Part shown: positions 30,601 to 39,278 of the stretch, piece by piece
Layout: the number at the start of each line of letters is the position of its first letter
Position numbering within the stretch: position 1 is the stretch's first letter
From: Parasphingopyxis algicola
GTDB taxonomy: Bacteria; Pseudomonadota; Alphaproteobacteria; Sphingomonadales; Sphingomonadaceae
Reading direction: 5' to 3'
Length of the DNA stretch: 64,000 bases
Assembly (NCBI RefSeq): GCF_013378075.1
Contig: NZ_CP051131.1
Span: 3,484,501 to 3,548,500, forward strand
The notes under the pieces: model-generated
What the model saw: only the letters and a program-made list of their open reading frames with translations
Told to the model about the DNA's origin: nothing
Databases searched by the model: none
Translations under genes and position numbers: made by a program

Positions 30601-31014
30601 TTATTGCGGCGTCGAAACCGTCGCTTCGGGGGCGTCGCCTTCGGGCGCGTTCAGGATATCTCGCGTCGTCGAACCGTAATCGACCGCCTGAGTCTCGGGA
30701 TCGCCGACATTGCTGCGAATGCCGGGCCGGGCCGATTCGGGATCGGCCTGGTTGACGAGCGCTTCTTCCGCGGCGCTGCGCGGGGCGGGGCCGCCGAACA
30801 TCGCCTGCAGCGCCTGGGTGCTCGAATCGGCGCCGCGGGCGGCCGGTTCGCCGGGGCGCGGCGGGGTCAGCGCGAAATCGGGCGGGATCACGAGCGGTGC
30901 CGAGCGCGAGACCAGAAACTCGTCCGGGCGGTCGCGGTCGCCGCCGAAAATGCTGCATGCCGAAAGGCTTGCGCCCATCGCCACAAGGCCCGTTACCACC
31001 ATCACTTTACGCAT
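30601..31014 (-). CDS. BamF-like lipoprotein (DUF3035)
   Basis: A 137-residue lipoprotein: signal peptide with lipobox L-S-A-C at residues 17-20, then a disordered Pro/Ala-rich chain. The segment F-L-V-S-R-S-A-P-L-V-I-P-P-D-F-A-L-T-P-P is the core of the DUF3035 family, an alphaproteobacterial outer-membrane lipoprotein family assigned to BamF of the beta-barrel assembly machine. It is coupled to lspA (TAATG), the enzyme that matures it, a telling neighbour. Confidence 0.85.
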   Translation of the reverse strand: MRKVMVVTGLVAMGASLSACSIFGGDRDRPDEFLVSRSAPLVIPPDFALTPPRPGEPAARGADSSTQALQAMFGGPAPRSAAEEALVNQADPESARPGIRSNVGDPETQAVDYGSTTRDILNAPEGDAPEATVSTPQ

Positions 31015-31517
31015 TACTCTGTCTCCGCCGGTTCAGGCTTGTCGCGTAGCAGAAAAGCCCGCAACACCAAAATTACGACCCCGATGGTAATCGACGCGTC
31101 CGCGACATTGAAGACCAAAAAGGGCTGGAAGTCCCCAAAATGAAGATCGATGAAATCCGCGACATAGCCGTAGCGGATCCGATCGGTGAGGTTGCCGATC
31201 GCGCCGCCCAGGACCATGCCGAGCGCGAACACGTCCATCGCGCGCTTTTCCCGCCAGATCCAGATCGCCACGCCGAGCGATATCGCGCCGGTCAGCGCGA
31301 CGAGCATCCAGCGCTGCGTATCGGACGAGGCGGTCAGCATGCCGAGCGAGACGCCGCGATTTTCGACCCAGGTGAAATTGAGAATCGTCAGCAGCTCGAT
31401 CTGCCCGCGCTGGGGCAGCTGGAGCAAGGTGATGATCCAGTATTTCGAGATCTGGTCGACGACGAAAATCGTGGCGGCGAGCAGATAGCCGAGCATCGGA
31501 CGGCGGGATGCGGTCAT
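31014..31517 (-). CDS. lspA: Lipoprotein signal peptidase
   Basis: A 167-residue integral membrane aspartyl protease (signal peptidase II) that cuts the leader of lipoproteins before the modified cysteine. The catalytic pair is D121 (Y-V-A-D-F-I-D) and D140 (F-N-V-A-D-A-S). Four membrane segments are visible. The ATG at 31517 is used; the longer frame runs into a repeat. It follows ileS and precedes the BamF-like lipoprotein. Confidence 0.93.
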   Translation of the reverse strand: MTASRRPMLGYLLAATIFVVDQISKYWIITLLQLPQRGQIELLTILNFTWVENRGVSLGMLTASSDTQRWMLVALTGAISLGVAIWIWREKRAMDVFALGMVLGGAIGNLTDRIRYGYVADFIDLHFGDFQPFLVFNVADASITIGVVILVLRAFLLRDKPEPAETE

Positions 31518-31520
31518 CCC

Positions 31521-31655
31521 AATCCTCCCCGGGACGGGGAGGGGGACCGCGCTTGCGCGGTGGAGGGGTGTAACCGCTGGCCGCGTGTATTCCGCCAGCC
31601 GTGATACCCCTCCGTCAGCCCGTTGGGCTGCCACCTCCCCCCAGGCGGGAGGATT
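31521..31655. repeat. Long nested palindrome between ileS and lspA
   Basis: Outer arms are AATCCTCCC..GGGGAGG (from 31521) and CCACCTCCCC..GGGAGGATT (to 31655); inner stems include ACCGCGC-TT-GCGCGGT and GGAGGGGTGTAAC with GTGATACCCCTCC. It is placed directly before the lspA start and so lies in the ileS-lspA message. The C/G-rich form matches palindromic repeats I recognise from sphingomonad genomes. Confidence 0.75.
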
Positions 31656-31703
31656 TCGGCGCGCAGGTTGACACTGGTTGACACAGGTCGGGGGTAAATC
31701 GCG

Positions 31704-34700
31704 TTATCCACCGATAACCTCCGCACAGCGATCGCACAGCGCTCCGTCTTCCGCGACTTCGGGAAGGTGTCGCCAGCAGCGGCCGCATTTGTTGTCCGTT
31801 GTTGGAGTGACTTCTACACCCAGTGCGTCGTCTGAAAAAGGATCATTTTCCAACTTGATATCCGAAACTATGAATAGCTCGGCAACGTCTGAACGATCTA
31901 GTTTTTCAAACCAACTCGCCATGGCAGCATCTTTTGTTCGCATTATAACGTTAGCTTCCAACGAGGATCGAATCTTCTTTTCCCGACGGAGCGGCTCAAT
32001 CGTTTCGGTAACCTGTTCTCTTACGCCGCGTAGTCTCTGCCAATGTAGCTCATCTACGTCTGCAACCTCGATCTCCGGCCATTCCAGCAGATGCACCGAT
32101 CCGGCGTCCGGATAGCGCGTCCGCCACACCTCTTCCGCCGTGAAACACAGAACCGGCGAGGCGTAGCGGACCAGCGCGTGGAACAGGATATCGAGCACCG
32201 TCCGATAGGCCTGCCGTTTCGCCGACCCGGCTGGCAGGGATTCTCCAACATCGCAATAGAGGCAGTCCTTGCGGATATCGAAGAAGAAGGCGGAGAGGTC
32301 CTCGTTCGCAAAATCTGTGAGCGCGCGGACATAGCGGTTGAAGGCATAATCGTTGACCGCCTCGCGCAAAGTGCCGTCCAGCTCGGCGAGCAGGTGCAGC
32401 ACATAGCGTTCGAGTTCGGGCATATCCGCCACGGCCACCCGCTCGCTTTCCTCGAAATCGCTGAGCGCGCCGAGCATGTAGCGGAAGCTGTTCCGGAGCT
32501 TGCGGTACATGTCCGTCACGCCCTTGAGGATTTCCGGGCCGATCCGGTGGTCCTCGGTGAAATCGACGGTCGAGGCCCAGAGCCGCAGGATATCGGCGCC
32601 GTTGACGTCGATGATCTTCTGCGGGTCCAGCGTGTTTCCGACGCTCTTGGACATTTTCAGCCCCTTGGCGTCGAGCGTCATGCCGTGCGTCAGCACTTCC
32701 CTGTAGGGCGCGCGGCCGCGCGTGCCGCAGCTTTCGAGCAAGCTCGACTGGAACCAGCCGCGATGCTGGTCGGAGCCTTCGAGATAGAGGTTAGCCGGGG
32801 AAGACAGGTCGGGCCAGTTATCGCTTTCGAGCACAAAGGCATGGGTCGATCCGCTGTCGAACCAGACGTCGAGGATGTCCGTGACGACCTCATAGTCATC
32901 GAGATTGTATTTATTGCCCAACAGCGCCTGATGATCGGCCGCGAACCAGGCATCGGCCCCGCCTTCGCGCACCGCGTCCACGATCCGGTTGTTGACCTCC
33001 GCGTCGTTCAGATAATTGCCGTCTTTATCGACATAAACCGTGATCGGCACACCCCAGGCGCGCTGGCGCGAGAGCACCCAGTCCGGTCGCCCCTCGACCA
33101 TCGAGCGCAGCCGTTTATGCCCGCGCGGCGGGATAAAGCGGGTCTTGTCGATCTCGGAAAGCGCGATCTCGCGCAGGGTTGGGCCCACGCCCTTGGCATG
33201 GCCCTTCACCAAATCCGTTTGTCCTGAGCTTGTCGAAGGGTTGTCCTCCTCTTCTGCGTTGTCGGAAGAAGATAAGGACAGGGCTTCGACAGGCTCAGCC
33301 TCATCGGTTTTAAATTTGATCGGTGAGTCCATCCGTACAAACCATTGCGGCGTGCAGCGATAGATGACCTTGGCCTTCGATCGCCAGCTATGCGGATAGC
33401 TGTGCGCGAAATCGTCGGATGCGGAGAGCAAAGCCCCCGCCTCGCGCAAGTCCGAACAGATCGGCCCTTCCGCCGAATTAAACCGCTTGTTGATGACATT
33501 GCCCGCCCGCTCGCCGCCGCGCGGCAGCCAGAGCCAGTCCTCGCGATAGACGCCGTCATCGTCGACCGCGAATACCGGGTCGATGCCATGTTCCTTGCAT
33601 GCGAAGAAATCCTCCTCGCCATGATCGGGCGCCATATGAACAAGGCCCGTGCCGGCTTCGGTCGTGACATGATCGGCCGCGATAAAGGGGCGCGGCGCGG
33701 CGAAGAAGCCGCCGAGATGATGCATCGGATGGCGGGCGACGGTTCCAGCGAGTTCGGAGCCTTGGCCGCGCCACAATGTACCAAGTGAACGAAGTTCGCC
33801 CGACCAACCGTCGGGCATCACTTGTTGTGACTTCTCGATCCTATCGTTGAACTGGTCCCAGAGATCGGCTGCCACGAGATATTTTGGACCAAGAAGACTA
33901 AATTCTTCATTGTCGTCAGGAAACTCCCAAACCCCAAGATCGACAAGGACATATTCTACGTCCTCTCCGAACGCGATCGCCTGATTGACCGGGATCGTCC
34001 AGGGCGTCGTCGTCCAGATGACGGCATGCGCGCCGACCAGCTCTTCGATCGGGCTTTCGGTGATCTCGAACGCCACGTCGATCTGCGTGCTCGTGATATC
34101 CTGATACTCGACCTCGGCCTCGGCCAGCGCCGTCTTCTCGACCGGCGACCACATCACGGGCTTCGCGCCGCGATAGAGCTGGCCGCTTTCGGCGAATTTC
34201 AGGAACTCCTCGACGATCACCGCCTCGGCGTCGCAATCCATGGTCAGGTACGGCTTGTCCCACTCGCCCATCACGCCGAGCCGCTTGAATTCCTCGCGCT
34301 GCACATCGACCCATTTGGCCGCATAGGCGCGGCATTCGGCGCGGAATTCGGCCGCCGGAACCTCGTCCTTGTTCCGCTTTTTCTTGCGATACTGCTCCTC
34401 GATCTTCCACTCGATGGGAAGGCCGTGGCAATCCCAGCCCGGCACATAGGGCGCATCCTTGCCGAGCAGCGACTGGCTGCGCACCACGAGGTCCTTCAAA
34501 ATCTTGTTCAGCGAATGGCCGATATGGATATTGCCGTTCGCATAGGGCGGGCCGTCATGCAGGATGAATTTTTCGCGGCCTTTCCGCGCTTCGCGCAGGC
34601 GTTTGTACAGGTCCTGCTCTTCCCAGCGCGCAAGGATGCCGGGCTCCTTGTTGGCGAGCCCCGCCTTCATCGGGAAGTCGGTCTTCGGCAGGAAAACCGT

Positions 34701-34727
34701 GTCTTTATAATCGGGCTGTTCGGACAT
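31704..34727 (-). CDS. ileS: Isoleucyl-tRNA synthetase with repeat-derived insertion
   Basis: A 1007-residue class I synthetase that charges tRNA-Ile. HIGH motif is in N-G-N-I-H-I-G-H-S near residues 64-72, KMSKS in L-K-M-S-K-S-V-G-N, and the C-terminal zinc finger is C-G-R-C..C-D-R-C. Between the editing domain and the D-W-V-L-S-R-Q-R stretch, about 50 residues are present where E. coli IleS has almost none. Part of this, E-P-V-E-A-L-S..N-P-S-T-S-S-G-Q-T, is encoded by a palindromic DNA repeat (33221-33299) read in frame. Lies between ribF and lspA. Confidence 0.95.
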   Translation of the reverse strand: MSEQPDYKDTVFLPKTDFPMKAGLANKEPGILARWEEQDLYKRLREARKGREKFILHDGPPYANGNIHIGHSLNKILKDLVVRSQSLLGKDAPYVPGWDCHGLPIEWKIEEQYRKKKRNKDEVPAAEFRAECRAYAAKWVDVQREEFKRLGVMGEWDKPYLTMDCDAEAVIVEEFLKFAESGQLYRGAKPVMWSPVEKTALAEAEVEYQDITSTQIDVAFEITESPIEELVGAHAVIWTTTPWTIPVNQAIAFGEDVEYVLVDLGVWEFPDDNEEFSLLGPKYLVAADLWDQFNDRIEKSQQVMPDGWSGELRSLGTLWRGQGSELAGTVARHPMHHLGGFFAAPRPFIAADHVTTEAGTGLVHMAPDHGEEDFFACKEHGIDPVFAVDDDGVYREDWLWLPRGGERAGNVINKRFNSAEGPICSDLREAGALLSASDDFAHSYPHSWRSKAKVIYRCTPQWFVRMDSPIKFKTDEAEPVEALSLSSSDNAEEEDNPSTSSGQTDLVKGHAKGVGPTLREIALSEIDKTRFIPPRGHKRLRSMVEGRPDWVLSRQRAWGVPITVYVDKDGNYLNDAEVNNRIVDAVREGGADAWFAADHQALLGNKYNLDDYEVVTDILDVWFDSGSTHAFVLESDNWPDLSSPANLYLEGSDQHRGWFQSSLLESCGTRGRAPYREVLTHGMTLDAKGLKMSKSVGNTLDPQKIIDVNGADILRLWASTVDFTEDHRIGPEILKGVTDMYRKLRNSFRYMLGALSDFEESERVAVADMPELERYVLHLLAELDGTLREAVNDYAFNRYVRALTDFANEDLSAFFFDIRKDCLYCDVGESLPAGSAKRQAYRTVLDILFHALVRYASPVLCFTAEEVWRTRYPDAGSVHLLEWPEIEVADVDELHWQRLRGVREQVTETIEPLRREKKIRSSLEANVIMRTKDAAMASWFEKLDRSDVAELFIVSDIKLENDPFSDDALGVEVTPTTDNKCGRCWRHLPEVAEDGALCDRCAEVIGG
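33221..33299. repeat. Palindromic repeat (family 2) inside ileS
   Basis: Arms CTGAGCTTGTCGAAG (near 33224-33238) and CTTCGACAGGCTCAG (near 33284-33298) are inverse complements with one mismatch. The spacer keeps the ileS frame open. Another copy lies at 59897-59956 between genes. Insertion of this repeat family into coding frames gives the P-S-T-S-S-G-Q peptide. Confidence 0.85.
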
Positions 34728-34805
34728 TGGGGGCGATGTAAGGGGGAAGGAACGGGGCGTCTAGCAGGAATCGCGCTTTTGCTCTGCGCCGCATATATCA
34801 TCGTT

Positions 34806-34896
34806 CGTCACCCTGAACTTGTTTCAGGGTCCACTTCTCCATCGGCACCGTCATCGCGGGATGATGAGTGGATGCTGAAACAAGTTCAGCATGACG
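34806..34896. repeat. Palindromic repeat between ribF and ileS
   Basis: Two 28-base arms (34806-34833 and 34869-34896) that are imperfect inverse complements around GAACTTGTTTC / GAAACAAGTTC; each arm also contains its own small inverted repeat (CCCTGAA..TTCAGGG; GCTGAA..TTCAGC). It fills the 178-base ribF-ileS gap, where no gene is seen. Confidence 0.85.
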
Positions 34897-34905
34897 CTAT
34901 TGCGA

Positions 34906-35841
34906 TCAAAGCACATGCCGCGTCAGCCGTCGTTCGGCCTCGGCGCAGTCCTCGGCCATTTGCGCCTTGAGCGCGTCGAGATCGTCGAACTTCGCTTCGG
35001 CGCGGATGAAACTCACCAGTTCAACGGCGATGGTCTGGCCGTAAAGATTGCCATCGAAATCGAAAAAGTAAGGCTCGAGCAGTTCGGTCGGCGGATCGAA
35101 GCTCGGGCGGATGCCGAGATTGGCCGCGCCGTTCAGCGTCCGCCCGTCGGGCAGGCGGCCGCGCACCGCGTAAATCCCGTATCTGGGCCGGATATAGCTG
35201 CCGAGGGGGATATTGGCGGTCGGATAGCCCAGTTTGCGGCCGTTTTTCGCGCCGTGTTCGACCACGCCTTCGATCGCGAACGGGCGCGTCAGCAGATGCG
35301 CCGCGGTTTCGCAATCGCCGGCCTTCAGCGCCTCGCGGATCCGGCTGGAGGAGACGATCTCCTCGCCCTCGTTCACGGGCGCGGCGATCTCGGTGAAGAA
35401 GCCGTGGGTCTTCGCATATTCGGCGAGCATCACGACATCGCCCTTGCGGCCCTTGCCGAAGACGAAATCGTTGCCGGTAACGACGCCCGCCACGCCGAAG
35501 CGGGCGAGCAGGATGTCCTCGATGAAATCCTCGGCCGATGTGCCCGCGAGTTCGGCGCCGAATTCGAACACCATCATCGCATCGGCGCCCGCTTCGGCAA
35601 ACAGCTCCTCGCGCTGGTCGAGCGTCGTCAGGCGGAAGGGCGGGGCGTCGGGCTGGAAATGGCGGACGGGATGCGGATCGAAGGTTGCGACGATCACCGG
35701 CAGTCTGTCGTCATGTGCGTGATGGACCGCGCGGCCGACCACCGCCTGGTGCCCCCGGTGAAAGCCGTCGAAATTGCCGAGCGCGATAACGCCGCCGCGC
35801 AAGGTTTCGGGCACGCTATCGCGGTGGAAAAGCCGCTGCAT
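34906..35841 (-). CDS. ribF: Bifunctional riboflavin kinase/FAD synthetase
   Basis: A 311-residue two-domain enzyme making FMN and then FAD. The N-terminal adenylyltransferase domain shows G-N-F-D-G-F-H-R-G-H near 22-31 and F-D-P-H-P near 60-64; the C-terminal kinase domain shows G-Y-P-T-A-N-I near 202-208 and N-L-G-I-R-P near 240. It is upstream of ileS on the same strand as in many proteobacteria. Confidence 0.94.
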   Translation of the reverse strand: MQRLFHRDSVPETLRGGVIALGNFDGFHRGHQAVVGRAVHHAHDDRLPVIVATFDPHPVRHFQPDAPPFRLTTLDQREELFAEAGADAMMVFEFGAELAGTSAEDFIEDILLARFGVAGVVTGNDFVFGKGRKGDVVMLAEYAKTHGFFTEIAAPVNEGEEIVSSSRIREALKAGDCETAAHLLTRPFAIEGVVEHGAKNGRKLGYPTANIPLGSYIRPRYGIYAVRGRLPDGRTLNGAANLGIRPSFDPPTELLEPYFFDFDGNLYGQTIAVELVSFIRAEAKFDDLDALKAQMAEDCAEAERRLTRHVL

Positions 35842-35898
35842 GCCGTGGCTATAGGGGCGCGGGGCAGGGGCGGCAATGCGCGGAAATGGGAAGACCCG

Positions 35899-37068
35899 TC
35901 ATCCGCGCGGCAGCCCGTCCCGCAGCACCCGGATCACATTGCCGCCCATCACCTGCGCGATCTCGCCCTCGCTGAGCCCGGCATCGAGCAGCAACTGCGT
36001 AATCACGGCGAGTTCGCTCGTGTCGAAGCCGACCGTCGTCGACCCGTCGAAATCCGAACCCAGCCCGACATGGCGGATGCCCACCAGATCGCGGACGTGG
36101 AGGATCGAGGCGACGACGTCGGCCGGCTCGAACGAGCAGAGCGCGCCGTCCCAATAGCCGATCCCGATCACGCCGTCGGTTGCGGCCACCGCGGTGATCT
36201 GGTCGTCGGTCAGGTTGCGGTTGACGTCGCACACGGCCTGGACGCCGCCATGGCTCGAGACGACCGGCCGGGTCGCCATGGCGAGGATGTCGTCGACCAT
36301 GGCGGGGCTCGCATGGGCGATATCGACGATCATCCCCGCCTGCTCCATGCGGCGGACGATATCGCGCCCCAAGTCGGTCAGCCCGCCTTTCTCCTCGCCA
36401 TGCATCGAACCGCCCAGTTCGTTGTCGAAGAAATGGGTCAGGCCCGCCATCCGGTATCCGGCGTCGAACAGCCGGTCGAAATTGCCCGCATCGCCTTCCA
36501 GATTGTGCAGGCCCTCGATCGAGAGCAAAGCGCCGATTACGGGATCTCCGCGCTGCCGGTCGGCGAGCAGCGTATCGATGTCGGCGCGGGTGCGCACGAT
36601 GCGCAGCGCGCCGTCGCTCTCGCGCTCGGCCCGGTTCAGCTTGTCGGCATGGTAGAGCGAGCGTTCGAGCAGCGAGAACCATGTGCGGATCGGCTGGAGC
36701 TGGCCGATGGCGAGCCAGACGATATTGTCGGTATTCGACGGATTGGAATCGTAATTCTGCCCGGACGGGGATTTGGTGACCGAGGAAAAGACCTGGAGCG
36801 CGACATTGCCCTCCTGCAGGCGCGCCAGATCCATATGGCCGCGGCCCGACCGGTTGAGCAGGTTGCGCTTCCAGAGCAAGGTGTCGGAGTGCATGTCGGC
36901 GATGATCAGCCGGTCGTGCAGCGCCTCGGCTTCGGGCGAGACGGCGGGAAGCTCGATATCGGCGCGCCGGTTCAGGTCGCGCTCGATCCAGATTGGGCCG
37001 AGCGTGAAGAAAAGGGCGAGGGCGGCGCCGACAATCAGGATCAGCCCGAACAGGAATTTGCGGATCAT
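35899..37068 (-). CDS. Membrane dipeptidase (M19 family)
   Basis: A 389-residue zinc dipeptidase of the renal-dipeptidase family, anchored by an N-terminal membrane segment (about 5-25) and so facing the periplasm. Metal and active-site marks: D-M-H-S-D-T near 58-63, S-I-E-G-L-H-N near 170, S-S-H-G-G near 255 and G-L-G-S-D-F-D-G near 324. Members cleave dipeptides including D-amino-acid forms. It overlaps folA by ATGA and precedes ribF by 57 bases. Confidence 0.92.
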   Translation of the reverse strand: MIRKFLFGLILIVGAALALFFTLGPIWIERDLNRRADIELPAVSPEAEALHDRLIIADMHSDTLLWKRNLLNRSGRGHMDLARLQEGNVALQVFSSVTKSPSGQNYDSNPSNTDNIVWLAIGQLQPIRTWFSLLERSLYHADKLNRAERESDGALRIVRTRADIDTLLADRQRGDPVIGALLSIEGLHNLEGDAGNFDRLFDAGYRMAGLTHFFDNELGGSMHGEEKGGLTDLGRDIVRRMEQAGMIVDIAHASPAMVDDILAMATRPVVSSHGGVQAVCDVNRNLTDDQITAVAATDGVIGIGYWDGALCSFEPADVVASILHVRDLVGIRHVGLGSDFDGSTTVGFDTSELAVITQLLLDAGLSEGEIAQVMGGNVIRVLRDGLPRG

Positions 37069-37562
37069 CGGATGCGCTCCAGGGTAACGAAACTGAAGGC
37101 GGGGCGGTCGCCTTCCGCCGGATAATCGTCGCGCGCGGTTTCGGTCCAGACCGCAGGGTCGAAGGCCTCGATCCGCGTATCGCCGTCCGGTTCCATATGG
37201 ACTTCGGTCAGTTCGATCAGGTCGGCCTCGGGCAGGAACAGCCGATAGATTTCCGCGCCGCCGAGAATCGCGATCTCTTCGACATCGCCGGCAAGCGCGA
37301 CGGCGGCCTCAGGCGACTGTACGACTTCCGCCCCGTCTGCCGACCAGCTCTTGGAGCGGGTCAGTACGATATGGCGGCGACCGGGCAGCGGGCTCTTGAA
37401 ACTTTCGAACGTCTTGCGGCCCATGATCATCGGCTTGCCCATCGTGTTGGCCTTGAGGCGTTTGAGATCGGCTGGAATCCGCCAGGGCAGACGCTCGTCC
37501 TTGCCGATCACCCCGTTATCGGCGCGGGCGAGATGGAAAATGATCCGGGGTTTGGCGGTCAT
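37065..37562 (-). CDS. folA: Dihydrofolate reductase
   Basis: A 165-residue DHFR: reduces dihydrofolate with NADPH. Signs are I-I-F-H-L-A-R-A-D-N-G-V-I-G-K near the N terminus, L-P-W-R-I-P-A-D near 24-31, M-G-R-K-T-F-E-S near 46-53 and I-L-G-G-A-E-I-Y near 98. The start at 37562 is preferred; the longer frame runs through a repeat. It lies downstream of thyA, its partner in thymidylate synthesis. Confidence 0.94.
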   Translation of the reverse strand: MTAKPRIIFHLARADNGVIGKDERLPWRIPADLKRLKANTMGKPMIMGRKTFESFKSPLPGRRHIVLTRSKSWSADGAEVVQSPEAAVALAGDVEEIAILGGAEIYRLFLPEADLIELTEVHMEPDGDTRIEAFDPAVWTETARDDYPAEGDRPAFSFVTLERIR

Positions 37563-37563
37563 T

Positions 37564-37745
37564 GACCCTCTCCCTTGATGGGAGAGGAGCGAGACTTGGT
37601 GGCTATGCCGCCTAGTCGCAGCGGTGAGGGTGATCTGTCGGCCCGCGATAACGCGTGTGGAGAATTCACCCTCATCCAACTCCGCCTAGCCACGACTTTT
37701 GCCGAGGCAAGGCTTCGTATCCTTCTCCCATCAAGGGAGAAGGGG
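37564..37745. repeat. Palindromic repeat between thyA and folA
   Basis: Outer arms CCCTCTCCCTTGATGGGAG (from 37566) and CTCCCATCAAGGGAGAAGGG (to 37744), each self-complementary around CTCCC..GGGAG; inner arms GGTGAGGGTGA (near 37631) and TCACCCTCATCC. It occupies almost all of the 205-base gap. No gene is seen there. Confidence 0.82.
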
Positions 37746-37767
37746 TATGCAAGCGATCGCGCTACAG

Positions 37768-38562
37768 TCACACCGCGACCGGCGCGGCGATATGCGGGGC
37801 CGCTTCGTAACCGACAATCTCGAAATCCTCATATTCATAGCCGTCGATACTGCCCGGATCGCGCAGGATGGTCAGCGTCGGCAGCGGTCCGGGCGTGCGG
37901 CCAAGCTGTTCCTTCACCTGGTCGAGATGGTTCGAATAGAGATGGCAGTCGCCACCGGTCCAGATGAATTCGCCCGGCTCCAGCCCGCATTGCTGGGCCA
38001 GCATATGGGTCAGGAGCGCATAGCTGGCGATGTTGAACGGGACGCCGAGAAACACGTCGCAGCTGCGCTGGTAGAGTTGGAGCGACAGCCGCCCGTCCGC
38101 GACATGGGTCTGGAACAGACAGTGGCAGGGCGGCAGCGCCATGTTCGGCACGTCGGCCGGGTTCCAGGCGGAAACGATCTGGCGGCGCGATGCCGGGTTA
38201 GTTCTGATCTGTTCGACGAGACCGGCGATCTGGTCGATATGGACGCCGCCCGGGCCGATCCAGTCCCGCCACTGCTTGCCGTAAACCGGCCCGAGATCGC
38301 CATTCTCGTCCGCCCATTCGTCCCAGATGCTGACCTTGCGGTCCTGCAGCCAGCGGACATTGGTGTCGCCGCGCAAAAACCATAACAGCTCGATAATGAT
38401 CGAACGGATATGGAGCTTCTTGGTCGTGAGCAGCGGGAAACCCTTGGAAAGGTCGAACCGCATCTGATGGCCGAATACCGAGAGCGTCCCGACGCCCGTC
38501 CGGTCGTCCTGGCGCACGCCATCGTCGAGAATCCGCTGCATGAGATCGAGATATTGCCGCAT
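37768..38562 (-). CDS. thyA: Thymidylate synthase
   Basis: A 264-residue classical ThyA, the exact E. coli length, making dTMP from dUMP and methylene-tetrahydrofolate. The nucleophile is C146 in L-P-P-C-H-C-L-F-Q; folate and phosphate sites (R-R-Q-I near 126-129, N-I-A-S-Y near 203) are intact. First gene of the thyA-folA-dipeptidase-ribF-ileS-lspA stretch. Confidence 0.96.
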   Translation of the reverse strand: MRQYLDLMQRILDDGVRQDDRTGVGTLSVFGHQMRFDLSKGFPLLTTKKLHIRSIIIELLWFLRGDTNVRWLQDRKVSIWDEWADENGDLGPVYGKQWRDWIGPGGVHIDQIAGLVEQIRTNPASRRQIVSAWNPADVPNMALPPCHCLFQTHVADGRLSLQLYQRSCDVFLGVPFNIASYALLTHMLAQQCGLEPGEFIWTGGDCHLYSNHLDQVKEQLGRTPGPLPTLTILRDPGSIDGYEYEDFEIVGYEAAPHIAAPVAV

Positions 38563-38759
38563 CGTGCGTGCCTTATGGCCGAGCGGACGGGCAGGGCCAA
38601 GCGATAGAATTCCATCCGATGTGAATGTTCGCGACGATCGCGGGCCGAGTTGGCCCGCAATCTTGGTCCGGATCGGACCGAATGTCGTTTTTATCCAATT
38701 TCGAGATAGTTATCCTCCCGAAGAATGGTCCGAAATCAAACATACCCGGGGGATGCTCA

Positions 38760-39149
38760 ATGACCGCGGGCGGGTCGCCGATCATCGATTGCCACGCGGA
38801 CAGCGCATTTTTTGCGCCGCTCGTCCTGCGTCACGATCATGAACATGCGGTGATCGCCCATCTCGGGGCGGACGGCCGGCTGCTGGCGATCAGCGAAGCG
38901 CAGGGCGGGCACGACCGGATCATATTGCCGCTCCGCCGGATCATCGGCGATGCGCTGGCGCATGACGGCCACGCCGTCCTGCTGGCGCACAATCATCCGA
39001 GCGGCGATCCGACGCCGAGCGAGACCGATATCGAATCGACGCGCCGGCTGGCCGACCTGCTCCGGCCGCTCGGCATCCGCATCTACGATCATCTGATCCT
39101 GACCCGCAGCGGCGCATCGACGAGCTTTCGGCGATTGGGCTGGCTTTAG
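38760..39149 (+). CDS. Stand-alone JAB/RadC-type domain protein
   Basis: A 129-residue protein from the ATG at 38760 (GGGGGATG upstream). It consists only of the JAB/MPN fold of RadC proteins: A-H-N-H-P-S-G-D-P-T-P-S-E-T-D near 80-93 gives the H-x-H...S...D metal site, and an E at the fold start is plausible. Normal RadC proteins (about 225 residues) have an N-terminal helix-hairpin-helix part, absent here. In the 197-base space upstream are two small hairpins (38640-38658, 38665-38679). Confidence 0.8.
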   Translation: MTAGGSPIIDCHADSAFFAPLVLRHDHEHAVIAHLGADGRLLAISEAQGGHDRIILPLRRIIGDALAHDGHAVLLAHNHPSGDPTPSETDIESTRRLADLLRPLGIRIYDHLILTRSGASTSFRRLGWL

Positions 39150-39278
39150 GGGGCTTGTTGCAAATGGCTTGGCGGCTTTCGACCCTATTGCGGACGTCGG
39201 ATTTCAATGAGCCTTCGACCGAAAGCTGTCACCCCATTAGTTTCTATCGACGCTAGATTGGTTTAAAAAGCGAATGGG

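Noticed and set aside
38665-38693. Intrinsic terminator or riboswitch before the JAB gene
   Set aside because: The GGTCCG/CGGACC stem is only 6 bp and is separated from the T5 run by 8 bases; no known riboswitch shape is recognised.
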